Shown here piece after piece: positions 32,964-45,200 of a DNA stretch of 64,000 bases; position 1 is the stretch's first letter, and every line of letters starts with the position of its first letter. The notes below the pieces were generated by a model, which worked only from the letters and a program-made list of their open reading frames with translations, ran no database searches and had not been told where the DNA came from. The stretch is from Valencia hispanica. Taxonomy: Eukaryota > Chordata > Actinopteri > Cyprinodontiformes > Valenciidae. The DNA is taken from contig OY747710.1 in assembly GCA_963556495.2 (NCBI GenBank), positions 18,328,000-18,391,999 of the forward strand, read 5' to 3'. A program made the position numbers and the translations under genes.

Positions 32964-33066
32964 TACATCTTTTGTTTAGCAGCTTTGTTTGAAATGTGAT
33001 AACAATAAAGCAGATAAACAGGAAATGTTAAAAAAAATTAATAGCATAAAAATACATAATTAAAGC

Positions 33067-33164
33067 CTAAATGCAGGTAACTGTTGTGTGGAACAAAAAG
33101 AAACAGAAAACCAGCAGTGAAAGTCCTCTGAGCTGCATCGCCTCTGATCCAGAAACTGCAACAT
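33067..33164 (-). CDS. Three-Ig gene, exon 5: GPI-attachment tail
   Basis: Acceptor TATCTTTAAACAG. Encodes DVAVSGSEAMQLR then GLSLLVFCFFLFHTTVTCI and TAG. The small-residue cluster followed by a terminal hydrophobic run fits a GPI signal. Confidence 0.77.
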
Positions 33165-34940
33165 CTGTTTAAAGATAAAGAAAAAAAAAAATTGAAATAA
33201 ATTTTATATAATACTCTTTCTTATTAGACAAATGACTAGATGCTGAAGATGGGCCCTTACCTTTAACTTCTACCATCTTTGTGTCCTCTGCTGAGCGTCC
33301 TGCAGCTTTGTTCTCTGCAATACACGTGAAGTTCTGAAATGTCCCGGGATTGGAGGGAATCCACTTGAGGTGATTTGTGTTAACAGAAAAGTAGGTTCCA
33401 GTAGGGAAACCTCCTCTGAACTGCCACCTAACCGTACATTCAACATTTAGGGTGCAACTTGTCAGACAGGTGAACTGACTCAACTTGCCAGGAAACACAA
33501 CATCAGGTCCACTGATGGTGACGTTCCATGGATCAACTACAAAAAAGTCAAAAGTTCAGAACATGTTTCAACAAAAAACTCTTCATAATTACTCAATGTA
33601 TTCCTCTTGCTTCATACTCACAGCTGAGCAGAAATCCCAAGCTATAAACTCTCGTCTCCGATGTTGGGAGATAAATGTCACACTGATAGAAACCAGCATC
33701 AGAGGACAGCAGAGAGTCAAAGTGAAGAGTAAGATTGTTCCAAAGGAACCTCATATTTTCACGGAGTGTCACTTTCTGTCCATCTTTGTACCAGACGATT
33801 TCTGATGGACCCTGGTGGTCTCTGGATGCAGAATCTTGGCAAACCAAACTGAGAGGCTGGTTGAGAGATGGAACGATATTTGGAGGACTGATTCGCACTG
33901 ACACTGGGTCTATTAAACAAGATTCAAAGAATGAATTAAGTTCATTTACATATTGTTTGTGTTGAAATGAATGAAAAATGTATTACATTAATAAAATTAA
34001 AGGTATATTCTTGTCCTTTTAGTGAAAGCACACAATACTGTACAAAAATGAGGGAAGTAATCTACTATCCATAGATGGAGTAGGTCCCGTAGTTCCCAAA
34101 TTTTAGATCGAAGTGAAAGGAATTTTGGAAACTTGCTTCCATCTGCTTTCTAGACCTTGACATAATTTCTTTGTTATATGTACAATTTACTTTTATTTGT
34201 TACCCTTAAACAGATACTAGAATAAATACATCTAAAGTTTAGAAGATTAATCTTTACTCAGAGCTGATGTGAATCACTGACTCTCCACCCTGACACACAA
34301 TGCAGCCTTTTGTCCTTTTAATTATCTACCTTAGAAAGATGATCTAACAAAGCATGTAAGTGACTATAAATGCAAAGCTGTATAACTTATTTAAATATTC
34401 ATGTTATGTTCCTACTTTGTATACTTACTCAAAATCTCTACAATGGTGGTTGTACTGCTGTAGATTCCTGTTTTGGGATCGTGAACAATGCACTGAAGTT
34501 CCACTGAATTATCCCGTCCATCTGGTGTCCAAATTAATGCGCTCCCATTGACTGTCCTGCCATTAAAGTTCCAGCTGTAGACGCAGTTTGTAAAACAAGA
34601 GGAAGAGCAAGTGAAGGTGGTGCGTGTACCAGCGGTCACCCTGCCGGTCCAAGAAATTTGTATGGATACACCAAATCCTGGCGCACCTGTGGAAGATGAA
34701 GACTCAGTATGATGTAAAACCAAGACTGAGTTTATCTATTTTTTATCTAAAGGTTAATATGCCTTCAAACTGATAGCAGAGATAGCTGAGAATCCTGTCA
34801 ATGTTTTTAAAATTACACTGCAGCATGACTGTTATTAAATTAAGTAAATGTTTAGAAGCTAATTAAAAACGTTTCTTACCCATAAGTACCAGTAGCAGAG
34901 CACAGTAAAGAGTTTTCTTGATGATAGTAAAGGTCTTCAT
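33067..34940 (-). CDS. GPI-anchored three-Ig surface protein, CEACAM/SIGLEC-like
   Basis: Five exons: 34880-34940 (signal peptide), 34429-34686 (Ig1), 33622-33909 (Ig2), 33261-33536 (Ig3) and 33067-33164 (GPI tail). All are GT-AG with phase-1 introns, giving 326 residues. Ig2 is A-like and Ig1 and Ig3 are B-like. There is no cysteine-free N domain, so it is not a simple copy of the other genes. Ig1 and Ig3 each carry extra cysteines between strands B and C. The last exon has a Ser-Gly-Ser omega-like site and a hydrophobic end, predicting attachment to the outer membrane leaflet. Its ligand is unknown. The family is IgSF; placement in the CEACAM group rests on exon layout and neighbourhood. 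Confidence 0.8.
33261..33536 (-). CDS. Three-Ig gene, exon 4: Ig3 with extra cysteines
   Basis: 92 codons starting FDPWNVTISGPD. Strand B reads FTCLTSCTLNVECTVRW; strand-F cysteine in NFTCIAEN. Donor GTAAGG. Confidence 0.85.
33622..33909 (-). CDS. Three-Ig gene, exon 3: Ig2
   Basis: 96 codons starting NPVSVRISPP. Cysteines are in LSLVCQDS and GFYQCDIY. WYKDGQ and SSDAGFYQC are typical C2/I-set landmarks. Donor GTGAGT. Confidence 0.86.
34429..34686 (-). CDS. Three-Ig gene, exon 2: Ig1 with extra cysteines
   Basis: 86 codons with acceptor CTTCCACAG. Strand B reads FTCSSSCFTNCVYSW: the normal cysteine plus two more. The strand-F cysteine is in ELQCIVHD. Confidence 0.85.
34880..34940 (-). CDS. 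Three-Ig gene, exon 1: signal peptide
   Basis: MKTFTIIKKTLYCALLLVLM plus one base, donor GTAAGA. Confidence 0.8.
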
Positions 34941-35294
34941 CTCTGCCTGAAGATGTGAACTTTGCCTCTGAACATTTGATTCTTAATTTATCGGTTTGAA
35001 TATTTCACAACAAAAGAACTTACTTAGTGGTGAAATCATGGTGATGCACAGAAGTGGAAGTTTCCCAACTAAAGAGAGGCAATTGGTCACTTAGCTGTGT
35101 TTCAATTGCACAACTGCTTTAATCTTTTCTGTCTGATAATTTCAGACACCAGTAGATGGTGCTGTCTGACAGGAGCTGATGCTTGTAATTTCTCCTCTCA
35201 CTTCAGAAAATGTCCTTATAAAGTTTCAGACAAACTGCCTTTTTTACATAGTTTACAAATTAAAAAAATCCCATACAAATTTACCGTATCATTA

Positions 35295-35385
35295 CACAGT
35301 ACTATGCAAATGTTTTAGGCAGGTGTGAAAACAATGCTATAAACAGATAACAGAAAAATCAAAGAAAAATCACAGAAAAATCAAA

Positions 35386-35421
<36 letters not shown>

Positions 35422-36144
35422 GTGTTACTACCTTTTGCCTTCATACCAGCATTAATTCTTATAGGTACACTTGCACAGCGTCTGGGATTTTCTAGGATTG
35501 TAGTCATCTGTTTGATCAACCAATTATACCAAACATGTGCTAATGATCATCAATTTCACACATAGGTTGAAACACAGTCATTAATAGAAACAGAAACAGC
35601 TGTGTAGGAGCCTTGAAACTGGGTGAGGAACAGCCAAACTCTACTACCAAGGTGAGGTTGTAGAAGATAGTTTCATGTCATGGCAAGATGGAGCACAGCA
35701 ACAAGACACAAGGTAGTTATACTGCATCAGCAAGGTCTCTCCCAGACAAAGATTTCAAAGCAGACTGGGGTTTCAAGATGGGCTGATCAAGATCCTTTTG
35801 AAGAAGAACATAGAAATGGGCAACGTTGAGGATCATAGACGCAGTGGTCAGCCAAGGAAAGACACATTAAGCTTATTACCCTTCGAAATCGGAAGATGTC
35901 CAGCAGTGCCATCAGATCAGAACTGTCAGAAACCAGTGGGACCCAGGTACACTCCTCTACTGTCCGGATAACTCTGGCCAGAAGTGGTTTTCATGAAAGA
36001 AAAAAGCCATACCTCCGACATGGAAAAAAGACCAAGCGACTCAAGCATGCAAGAAAACATGGGAACTGGGGTGCAGAAAAATGGCAGCAGGTGCTCTGGA
36101 CTGATGAGTCAAAATTTGAAATATTTGGCAGTAGCACAGTACTA
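35295..36144 (+). mobile_element. Internally deleted Tc1-like element
   Basis: Left end CACAGTACTATGCAAATG with flanking TA; a short GCACAGTACT remnant marks the right end. The frame at 35896-36183 keeps KPYLRHGKKTKRL and WTDESKFEIFG (first catalytic Asp), but everything after is deleted. Contains a (TA)n run at 35387-35416. Confidence 0.78.
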
Positions 36145-39100
36145 TACATTAACCAATATATTTCAATTTTTAAATTTACTTAATTTACAGAAGAATGTGG
36201 CTATTGCAACACTTTATTTGCATTATTGATTAAAGTTTATTTTTTATCAAACTCCCACAGAACTTTCACACATTTAATCTTTGTCTGACTTCAAAATCAA
36301 ACTTTATTTTTATGGGGAACTTCCAACAAAGAAAAACCAGCTATTCTTTTGTTGTAAAGCCTTATATTTTCATTGTCACTCCTCTATTATTAGCATTTAT
36401 TGGTGTGTAAATCTTTTCATGCAGTTTTTAGATGCAGTCATACGCAATCAGATAAAAATTGCTAGTACTATTGATAAATGACCTTATTTATACATAAACA
36501 TATTCCTTTCAGCACTCTATTATCTGAGTGTCTTGTATCATGTCATTCGTTCACTGTAAATAAAATGTATCACAGTAGGATCAACATGAATTTGACTGAT
36601 CATTTTCTCAAACTTTCTCAATGTGTACACTTTTTGTATTTTTTCAAGTCTGCTATCATAAATACAACTTTTTGTAGCTCTGAAAGTAAGAAAATAAACT
36701 TTTAAGATGTAAAATGCAGACTTGGGCTTTTTTATTAAATTAAATTATGTACTTTCACAGACTTCATAGTATAAATAAACATCAAAATAATTATTTACAG
36801 TTTGCCCTTTTTAGATAAACCTGTTCTTAAGATGTCTAGTGCAGTGAAGATTTGTTATTTAGTACATTATGAGATCAACAATATAGCCCAATAATGCTGG
36901 TGTGGATATATGACACACTAAGAGGTTGATAGAGAATCACACATCAAACTGTATCAAACTGGACAATAGAACGAAAGATACATATACAACATCTGAAGGT
37001 GCACAGGGACCAGAACAGTGCCAGGAACCTGAGCGACTGGAACAGTTTTATTTAATCAGAATTAGCAATCACATTATTAAAAACACAAAATTCATCTGCA
37101 TCCTGTGAGTCAAAGTAGTAGCAAGGGACCAAATGCTTGTCCTGCATTCGTAGTGAATTTAAACACTGCTGCTTGCTCCTTCTGTAAAAAGAGGATATGA
37201 TAGAGAATGCAAGTGAATAGCTAAGATTTCCCCAAAAAAAGTATCAGAGCAGGAAAATCTAACTGATTTAATCAAAGGGAGTTCAAATTTTACTAAAGGG
37301 TCAATCTTCATAGTGATAATGCACTAATTCAACCTTGTCTTCCTCAATCGTAAAAACAATGTATTTATACATATTTTGTTCATTTTTGTTGCCTTGTTTA
37401 TATCTTTATATTTTAAATGTCTGTGTTGAGAACCAGTCAAATTCCTTGTTTTTCTGAACAAACTTGGCAAATAAAGATGATCCTGATTCTGAAACTGAAG
37501 TGATCAAACACAATAGAAACAAAAACTTGCCATGAGAAATTATGATTTGCACAAAAAACAAAGCAGCTTCTATCTAAATTCAGATTTAATAAATGGTTAA
37601 ATGCCTATATGAATCAGGATTGTTGCAGACATGGATAAATAATCGACAGTTAATTATTATATAGATGGGTAAAAGTCCAAAAAGGGACAATTAAAACTGA
37701 CCTATTGATCTATGGGACTGCAATAACTTCATTTTTAATAATTGAAGTTCAACTGTTTGTCTTTATCGCATTTTGTTACATGAGAGATTTTCAATCAGAG
37801 ATTTTCTTGACAATCTTTATGTTTTATCTTTATTGTGTCACCCTTGGTGTTTTTTAGGGGGAAGAAAGTTTAAAGGTTTTATTTTGAACTCTTCCGAACT
37901 TCCTCCAATACTTGTTCTTGTTCATCTTTTCTTTTTTCTTACTACCAGATCTCATTCATAGTTATAAAATAGCCCTGTATGTGATGCCTAAGATGCAACC
38001 TCATATGGTTACATTCCTCTTCTAGCTGCACTTTGGACTGAGTAAGTAAGGTATCTTTTTTTTTTTTTTTAGCAGAACAAGATTACGTCTTTATCAAAGT
38101 AGGGAATTATGCTCCAGTTTCCGTAAGTTTGTTTGACATATTTAGAGTCCTAATGGCCCAGCAACTGGTCATTAAACAAACATAGCATTTGTTCCAGCAT
38201 TAAAGCTCATCAAAGAAAAGAATAAATCTTTGCTGAATCTGTTATTCAAGAAAAACAGTTTTTTAATATTGTTTGAGTCCATTTACTACTTTTTCTAATA
38301 CTAACATTGTAGTTTTATTAATGGGGAACACTTATGGGCCTAAATGTGTTCATAATTGCAAAATCATTATAATTTAATACTGTAGTAACTGATGTAAAAT
38401 ACATTAGTATTAAGGAGCATTCATTTGTTAAAGCATCAGTACACTGATGACTTCCTGACCTCAATAAAAAGATCCTTTTACATTTACTGCAGTCATGAAA
38501 TGACAATAAGGACATGTTCTACTTTCTGACTTTGTTTTATGGCACCTGGTTAATTAGTAACAGATGCCAAAGGCAGTGTAAACTAAAGATCAAATGTGCT
38601 GGCTATAAACAGACACAAAGAAGGAAGTGTTACCTTCGAAAGGCGGTCCTGGATAGACCTGAAGTTCTGCATCTGGTGTTAGTTTATCTAAGTTAAAAGA
38701 ATGCAGCTCAGTTCTTCCTGGTTCAAAGTTTGATTCCTATTGGTGTCATTAAATCCTGGGAAAATGATGGAGACTCTTTATCATCTCATGCAACACTAAT
38801 AAGGAAACATTTTCTAAACCAATCAGATTTTACTTTGTCATTATTATTATTACTTTTGATATGATTATTATAAATAAGGTGTGCTTGATCATTTGAATAT
38901 TTAGTATGGTCACAGTATGCGGTTTTCCAGACTGAAGTTCTGTGGGTCATTAAACTGTATAGGGATCACTTACTGAAGGTAACATATGTGGGTTCTATTG
39001 TATTCTTTAATGATGTTCCATGGTTTTAAAAGGTATAAAGAAAAAAAACAATGTTTTCCATTATTTTCAAACAGACATATCAGAACCCTCCCAACTGATT

Positions 39101-40380
39101 ATAACTCTGGACAAATACTCATTTTTTATTACCTGTGACAGTCTAATACAAAACGCGAAAATCTATTGGCTAAAACATGCCATTTTCCTTATTTTAGGTT
39201 GACTGATGAGTTTAAGCCTTCCAAACGAAATTTTTCTTTAATCATGAAATTTTGTCTTCCAACATCAAAATATGGACAATAAGCTGTACACTCATTTAAA
39301 CTGAGTCAAATTTAAACAAGTTGAGTTGCACATCCTTTCCTTACCGCCTGATACTAAAACATCCAACTGTCCAAAACACAAATATAATCCACTTTTTACT
39401 CTTAATAAACTGAAGCGTCTTATTGCGTATGTAAGATATTTTCAAACCGGACAAATTTCTTAAGTTTGTAAAAATAAAAAAAATTACTCATTAGTTTACC
39501 AGCAGAGGGCAACAAAGATGTTTGTTTAATACTTACTCTGAAGTAGTGGGTCAAAATCCTTACATATTTCAGTAAATCACATATTTTATAAATGTTAATG
39601 GGGGTAACACGTTAAGATTTGTTTATTTATATGCTTGAGTTAAGCTATGATTTTTGACTTTGGCCGGTTATTGAGGGGTGGGTTTCAACTATTGTTTAAT
39701 TCAATTTTTTTTATCCGTCCTGAAATATAGAAAAGGCATTTCTAAATAATTTAAAATGTATTATTATTATTATTATTATTTACGAAAATAATTTTGAAAC
39801 GTTTCGCAAAACAGCACAACACTAGATGGCTTCTCAAGATAGTTACTTATTACCTCTGCTCCCTCCTGCAAAAGTCAAACTTAAAAAGTTTTCTAATGGT
39901 CTGATTTGTCCTTTTACTTAAAGAATAGCAAGAGACTGTTAAGTATGAAAAAGCTTTGTTTCTGTTTATGTACCTTTAATCAAGTCTGAGGATGTATATG
40001 TACTTTAAACATCACCTTTAGAGTATCACCAGTTAATCATGAAAGTTTTAGAACTGGAATGCCAATTTTTTTTACACCTAAAGTTAAACATACACCATTG
40101 TATATATAAAGGCTCTCATGTGTCTGTTTCTGTCCTGTTTTATATTGAATTAAAATTCGACAGCAGAAACAGAGTTTTATAGAACGGTCTCATTTAAATA
40201 ATAAAAGAGTGTTATAATGACGTTATTTAAATAAAATGGATTGCTGTCTCTTTATATTTGCTCATACTGAACTCTTATGTTATTGATGTATTGTTCTTGC
40301 AAATGATTTTAATTGATAACGTCTTCCTCTTTTATTATTAATTTTATTTCCTCCATATTTCTGTTTATTTTTTTAAACTT
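36145..40380. other. Long AT-rich spacer
   Basis: No Ig exon, RNA gene or intact repeat recognised. A short (ATT)n run lies at 39763-39781 and a LINE-like tail near 37460-37500. Confidence 0.45.
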
Positions 40381-40850
40381 TAGTTACAAAAGCTATACTA
40401 AACAGATTGCATGAACCCAGGGAGGAAATGGAGGTTGCGGCAGCTAAGGGTCCTCCTGCTGGCTCCAAGACACCATAAACTCCCACAGCACTGGTTGACA
40501 GTCACATTAGTTGGACACATTGGAATAAATATTCACAGTTTTGATTACCTAAAGAAAATGTAATCTTTTCCACTCCTGTCAGAGCTGAGAGAATGTTTCT
40601 TCTCCTGGAAGTACTCCTCTTTCGTGGATTCTCTGCAGAACTCCTGCTTCCGCTTCTACATGGTTGCTTGTCATGTATGTCTCTTTGTTTCCCTGTACCA
40701 GACTGGCAACCAACCCAGAGTACACCCCCACCTGTCACCCACTGACCACTGGCTGGTCAGTGGACCAATGACCTCACTGGAGATGGGGGCCAGCAATGCT
40801 GTGACCCTATGAGGATATGCATCTATTGGCAACAAACACATATTTCATCC
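40381..40850. repeat. GC-rich block, probably repeat-derived
   Basis: The minus strand contains GGGTGTACTCTGGGTTGGTT and GAGACATACATGACAA, words seen in dispersed fish repeats. A splice-flanked open stretch (40549-40637, minus) encodes NPRKRSTSRRRNILS.., but there is no recognisable domain. Confidence 0.35.
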
Positions 40851-42640
40851 ATTTTATCATAAATCGTTTATGTAACTGTGATTTCTTTTGACCATTTTTC
40901 CAGCAGACCCTATGACCTTCATTTCTAAAAGAAATGGAGAAACTTTGAAGCAATAAGCATTTTCTCCTGAGTGTATTTTGATACGGTTTACATCAAGTGA
41001 ATCTTGGATATTGTGTATAATGGCTCTCAACTCTAGCCACAGTTCATGCCTTTAAATCAACTTTTCATTAATATGCAGATATAGAGGCAATGCATTAACA
41101 GGAAACACATTAGCCGGCTTCGGTACAATGACCAGCCTTTGAAAGTTACAGCAGCCAAAGTAATACCAGTTTACTTAGTATTCCAAAATGAGTTTATTTA
41201 TCAGACATTTTACAGTCACATAATTACAAATACATTATTTATCTGCATCCTGGGAGTTCCATTCAAATCAGCAGGTTAAATGGCAATGAAACATTCGCTT
41301 TGGGCACACATTGTTGTAATGGCTTGATGAGAACATTTGAAGAAAACAATTACAAGTAAACCGATAGAGGCAAACATAAATGTTTCAGAATGGATGAACT
41401 GAATGATTCATGCAAAACCACACTTGAGTTTTTCTAATTGTTAATTTATAGGTTTTAATCAAAGTATCTAATCAAAATGTCACTGTTATTCTTCGTGTCA
41501 GTTTGCATATTTATGCAGCTACAAAATTAACTGTTGGTAAAGTTTGTCCAAAGCAATGTCTGAAAAAATTGTGTTCAATCTTACTTTATTTTAAGTGTTT
41601 AAACATAGTGCCAGGATACAATGCAGAGAGAGAGAGTACTCCAGGATTTGGCTTCATTTAGCTATAATGTTTGGCATTCCACACATCTTTCTTTTTGAAT
41701 GATGCTCAACTGCCTTAAAATTATTTCAAGTTCTTCATCAACAAAATGCCTTTTTTTTAAATAAAAGCAAAAAACTTGTAGTTTTATCCAGAAAAGAAAC
41801 ATAACACAACACATTGGATTTTTTTAGACTTATAACAGATTGTAACATGGTATAAGTTCAACACTATTAGATGGATCTCTAATATCAAAATGCGACATAT
41901 ATCTGATGCTAAATTGATACACATAAATTCAGGAACAACTTTATGCGGTAATATTATCTGCTGTAGTTCTTATTTTGTAAATTAACTTTGGACCATTGTG
42001 GGCAGAGCAGAGGAAGACACTTTTTAATCTTATCAGAGCAACGATACTTACTGTAAAGGGAATCAGGCCACAGCTTCCTCATTTCTGATTATCATTATAT
42101 TGCTGCTTAATTGACACGTGTAACATTACTACTTGCCTTTTTCAACGTTTTGGCCTTTTAAAAACAGTTTTGTATTTTATTTTATTTTTACATATAACTT
42201 GTTTGTTATAGTTCACTAATAGAATGGCAAATGAACACGCTAGATAATGTCAAATAGAATTCAGAAAAAAAAATATTACTATAAATTCTATATTTTTTGG
42301 GATTAACATATTTCATAAAATGTAAAGCAAGTATTTTATTATCTGTAAACTTTCATCTAAACTAAAATCACAGCATGAACCAGAACAATAACAACAGTTA
42401 TGCTCAAGCAAACAAATTATTAAAACATTAATCAAGTGTAAAGCTCCCGTCAAATTTAGTGAAGCCGTGAAATTAAAAAGAGAAACTGTTTGCCCCCTAA
42501 CTTCAGTCGTGGCATAAACCGAGTGCTGGTTGATCATTAAGCGCAGAAGTATCATGGCAGTTAAAATTCAAGTTAAAATTTATTGGTCTTGTAGAAACTG
42601 ACATAAAAGTACAGTATCAGCTGGCTCAGTCTTGATTGCA
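40851..42640. other. Spacer downstream of orphan tail exon
   Basis: AT-rich; nothing recognised apart from what would be 3' UTR of the exon ending at 42651. Confidence 0.4.
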
Positions 42641-42650
42641 TCCATTAGAT

Positions 42651-42884
42651 CTAGCTCCTGTATTTTTTGTTCACCTGAGCACAAAGTTGTTCCACATTAG
42701 CATCCTGCTGAGGAGCTGGCCTTCTAATATGTACATTGTGGACTTTGTAGGTTTTAGGGGGAGGTGCTGGAGGTCCATTAGCGTTCACTCTGATCTCAGT
42801 GTCTGGTGAAGAAATGTTGAACTCCAGATATACTGTCCCTCCATTTGTGTTGCTTGGATAGTTGACTTCTGTAAAATGTTGTTC
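42651..42884 (-). CDS. Orphan cytoplasmic-tail exon related to ITIM receptor tail
   Basis: Acceptor CTCTTTTTCCAG, phase 0, 77 codons then TAG. It contains tyrosines in VNYPSN, TVYLEF, KTYKV and KKYRS, and a Pro-rich NGPPAPPPK that fits a class II SH3 ligand (PxxPxK). The block ISSPDTEIRVN lines up with [11 protein letters not shown] of the receptor tail at 56582, but its tyrosine is gone. No Ig or membrane exon lies between this and the receptor 13.7 kb upstream. It could be an alternative last exon of that receptor or the relic of a lost paralog. Confidence 0.6.
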   Translation of the reverse strand, partial: EQHFTEVNYPSNTNGGTVYLEFNISSPDTEIRVNANGPPAPPPKTYKVHNVHIRRPAPQQDANVEQLCAQVNKKYRS

Positions 42885-43085
42885 CTGGAAAAAGAGGAAA
42901 AAATCTAATTGTTTATTTTTTCACTAAGCTTTGATCATCATTAACCTCCTCTTCAATGTGACGTGTGAGTTTTCTGCTGTTCAAATGTGAAGTGTAATGA
43001 AAACATCCTGCAAGACTTTGAATCTGGTGGTTGAGGTAGCCTCTAAATTTGCTAAAACAAATTTAGACGCTATTTAGACAACCAA

Positions 43086-43122
43086 TTTATATATACATAT
43101 TTATACACATATATATACATAT

Positions 43123-43187
<65 letters not shown>
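43086..43187. repeat. (AC)n(TA)n microsatellite
   Basis: Compound dinucleotide run, mostly TA. Confidence 0.95.
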
Positions 43188-43189
<2 letters not shown>

Positions 43190-44180
43190 ATCAGGGCAAT
43201 TATAAATAAGATTAATTATTTTATCTACAGTACTGTATGTTCAACATATTCTAGCATATTTATGTTAAAAATTACCAAGTTCAGGACACCACCTGGAATC
43301 CAGGAATATCAATAGCCAAATTGTTCAGTCTTAGTTTATGTTTATGATTACCTGCCGGATAAGGCTGAGATAATTAAACAATAGATGAAGGAATAAGTTC
43401 TTGGCTCTCTTTGAAGAGCAAGTTACTAACACATGTAGGTGAAATAACAACAACGGTTTTCCAAAATACAAGAGTTTAATGAATTCAACTTTCAGTTAAA
43501 ATGCTTTAATCAACAAACTCACATGGCTTGTAACACACAGCTAAACCACTAAGAAAAGAATAATTATAATAAAACTGACAGCCAAAAGTAAATAGTAAAA
43601 GTGATAAATATGCACAGAACTGGAAACAATAACCAGAGATGCTCACAAGTCTCTGAGCTAGAGTCCAAGTCAAGTCTCAAGTCTCTTTATTATATTAAGT
43701 CTACGGTTATAAGTATTGCATCACCACCTACAGCGACCCATCCAACAGTGCATAGCTATATATAAGGAATTCAAAGCATGTAATATGTTATTATGTATCA
43801 GCATACAGTATCAGCTTTGATTTTGATATATAATTAGTTTTGCATCATGACCAAAACTCCAAGAATGCTTTACTCTTAAGTTAATATCTGTATTTTGCCT
43901 TGTAGCATGAACACGCATTACAGTACAGACCAAGGATTCCTAAAGGGATATCCTAATTCCTACAGGTTAATAAGTAAAAAAAAAAAAAGTTAATAATTGG
44001 TTACGCAGACTGCATTACATTAATTTTAACACCCTATATTTTACCGCAAACTATAGTTAACTTTCTAAAGAAGGCACAATCGCTTTTTTTGCTAAGGGTC
44101 GGGACCTACAGTAACATCAACACACTGAAACTATTGTATTCAGAATATAAAATATTTTATAGCACTTTTTAATCTGTGAT
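43190..44180. other. Spacer, nothing recognised
   Basis: AT-rich; no supported exon. Confidence 0.4.
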
Positions 44181-44185
44181 TGTGT

Positions 44186-45060
44186 GTTAAAAGCAAGGGG
44201 CAAACTCCGCCGCTCAGAATTGAGCCCAACCCGGAAGTACCAAAAATTGCAGTTCACCGCTCATCCGCTGGGGGCTGGCTCCAGAAAGGAACAATTTCCC
44301 ATTGACTCCCATGTTAAAGAGGCCAACTTCACAGCAGAAATAAACATGTTTAAAGCCTGGTTCAAAAAACCATTTTAGGTTTAATTGGTCAGGTTTATCG
44401 TCATGACAACTCTGAGGGGGGTGAATTTTTTTCTAACTCTTTCGTTTAGACATAATGTAAGCTTGAAATTATGAATAATTAGGGGCGTGTCCTTTTGATT
44501 GACAGGTCTCGGATGAGCCGTCAGCGCTAAGGCTGGTGGCTAACGGTGGCTAACGGTGGCTAGCAGCTTGCCGCCATAGACTGCTTACCACCCCTGCTTG
44601 CTCCGGGGAAGGCCTTCAGCCTGGGACTCACGTTAATACTTTGGCCATTTCCCTTCTCTGAACTTGAGGATCAGTTGTATCCGCAAACTTTATTAGTGTT
44701 TAGATATAAATCGTGCACTTATTGGACAAAGATGGCTTGCTGTGATACTAATTGCACTAACAGACCATCTAAGAAGTCTCTGCTCAATTTTTTCGGTAAG
44801 TAAAATAATATTTCTGTACGTTATTTTGTAGCTGAACTCCTAACAAAGTAGCTAGTCAATCACGCTGGGAAACTACAAACTGAACAGGTTAAGATGTGCA
44901 TTTAAGATCAGGCTGCTTGGTCGAACATGGGTTGAAATGATCACATTTCTTATTTATTTTACATGTCGATTTATTCAAACTTCACATAGTTTTAGTAAAA
45001 GCTATGGGCAAACAGGGCTTCATGATTTTATTTGACAAAATTATTGAATTGTGCTCATTT
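44186..45060 (+). mobile_element. Dispersed repeat with THAP-like mini-exon, copy 1
   Basis: Matches 60690-61390 in long blocks (ATTGCAGTTC, TTCACAGCAGAAATAAACA, TTCAAAAAACCATTTTAGGT). At 44732-44795 it encodes [20 protein letters not shown] followed by donor GTAAGT, a C..C start reminiscent of a THAP finger. Confidence 0.5.
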
Positions 45061-45061
45061 C

Positions 45062-45109
45062 ACCGTCAAAATAACGTATTGATCGCTTCGCGGTCAAGAC
45101 AGAGACACG

Positions 45110-45143
<34 letters not shown>

Positions 45144-45179
45144 ATGTGTGTGTGTGTACCAGCACGTTATTTTGACGGT
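45062..45179. repeat. Hairpin insertion with 16-bp arms and AC/TA/TG core
   Basis: ACCGTCAAAATAACGT at 45062-45077 is exactly inverted at 45164-45179. The loop contains (AC)n(TA)n(TG)n, itself nearly palindromic, so the whole unit could fold into one long hairpin. Confidence 0.75.
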
Positions 45180-45200
45180 TTTAAAATTTAAAGTAGATAA

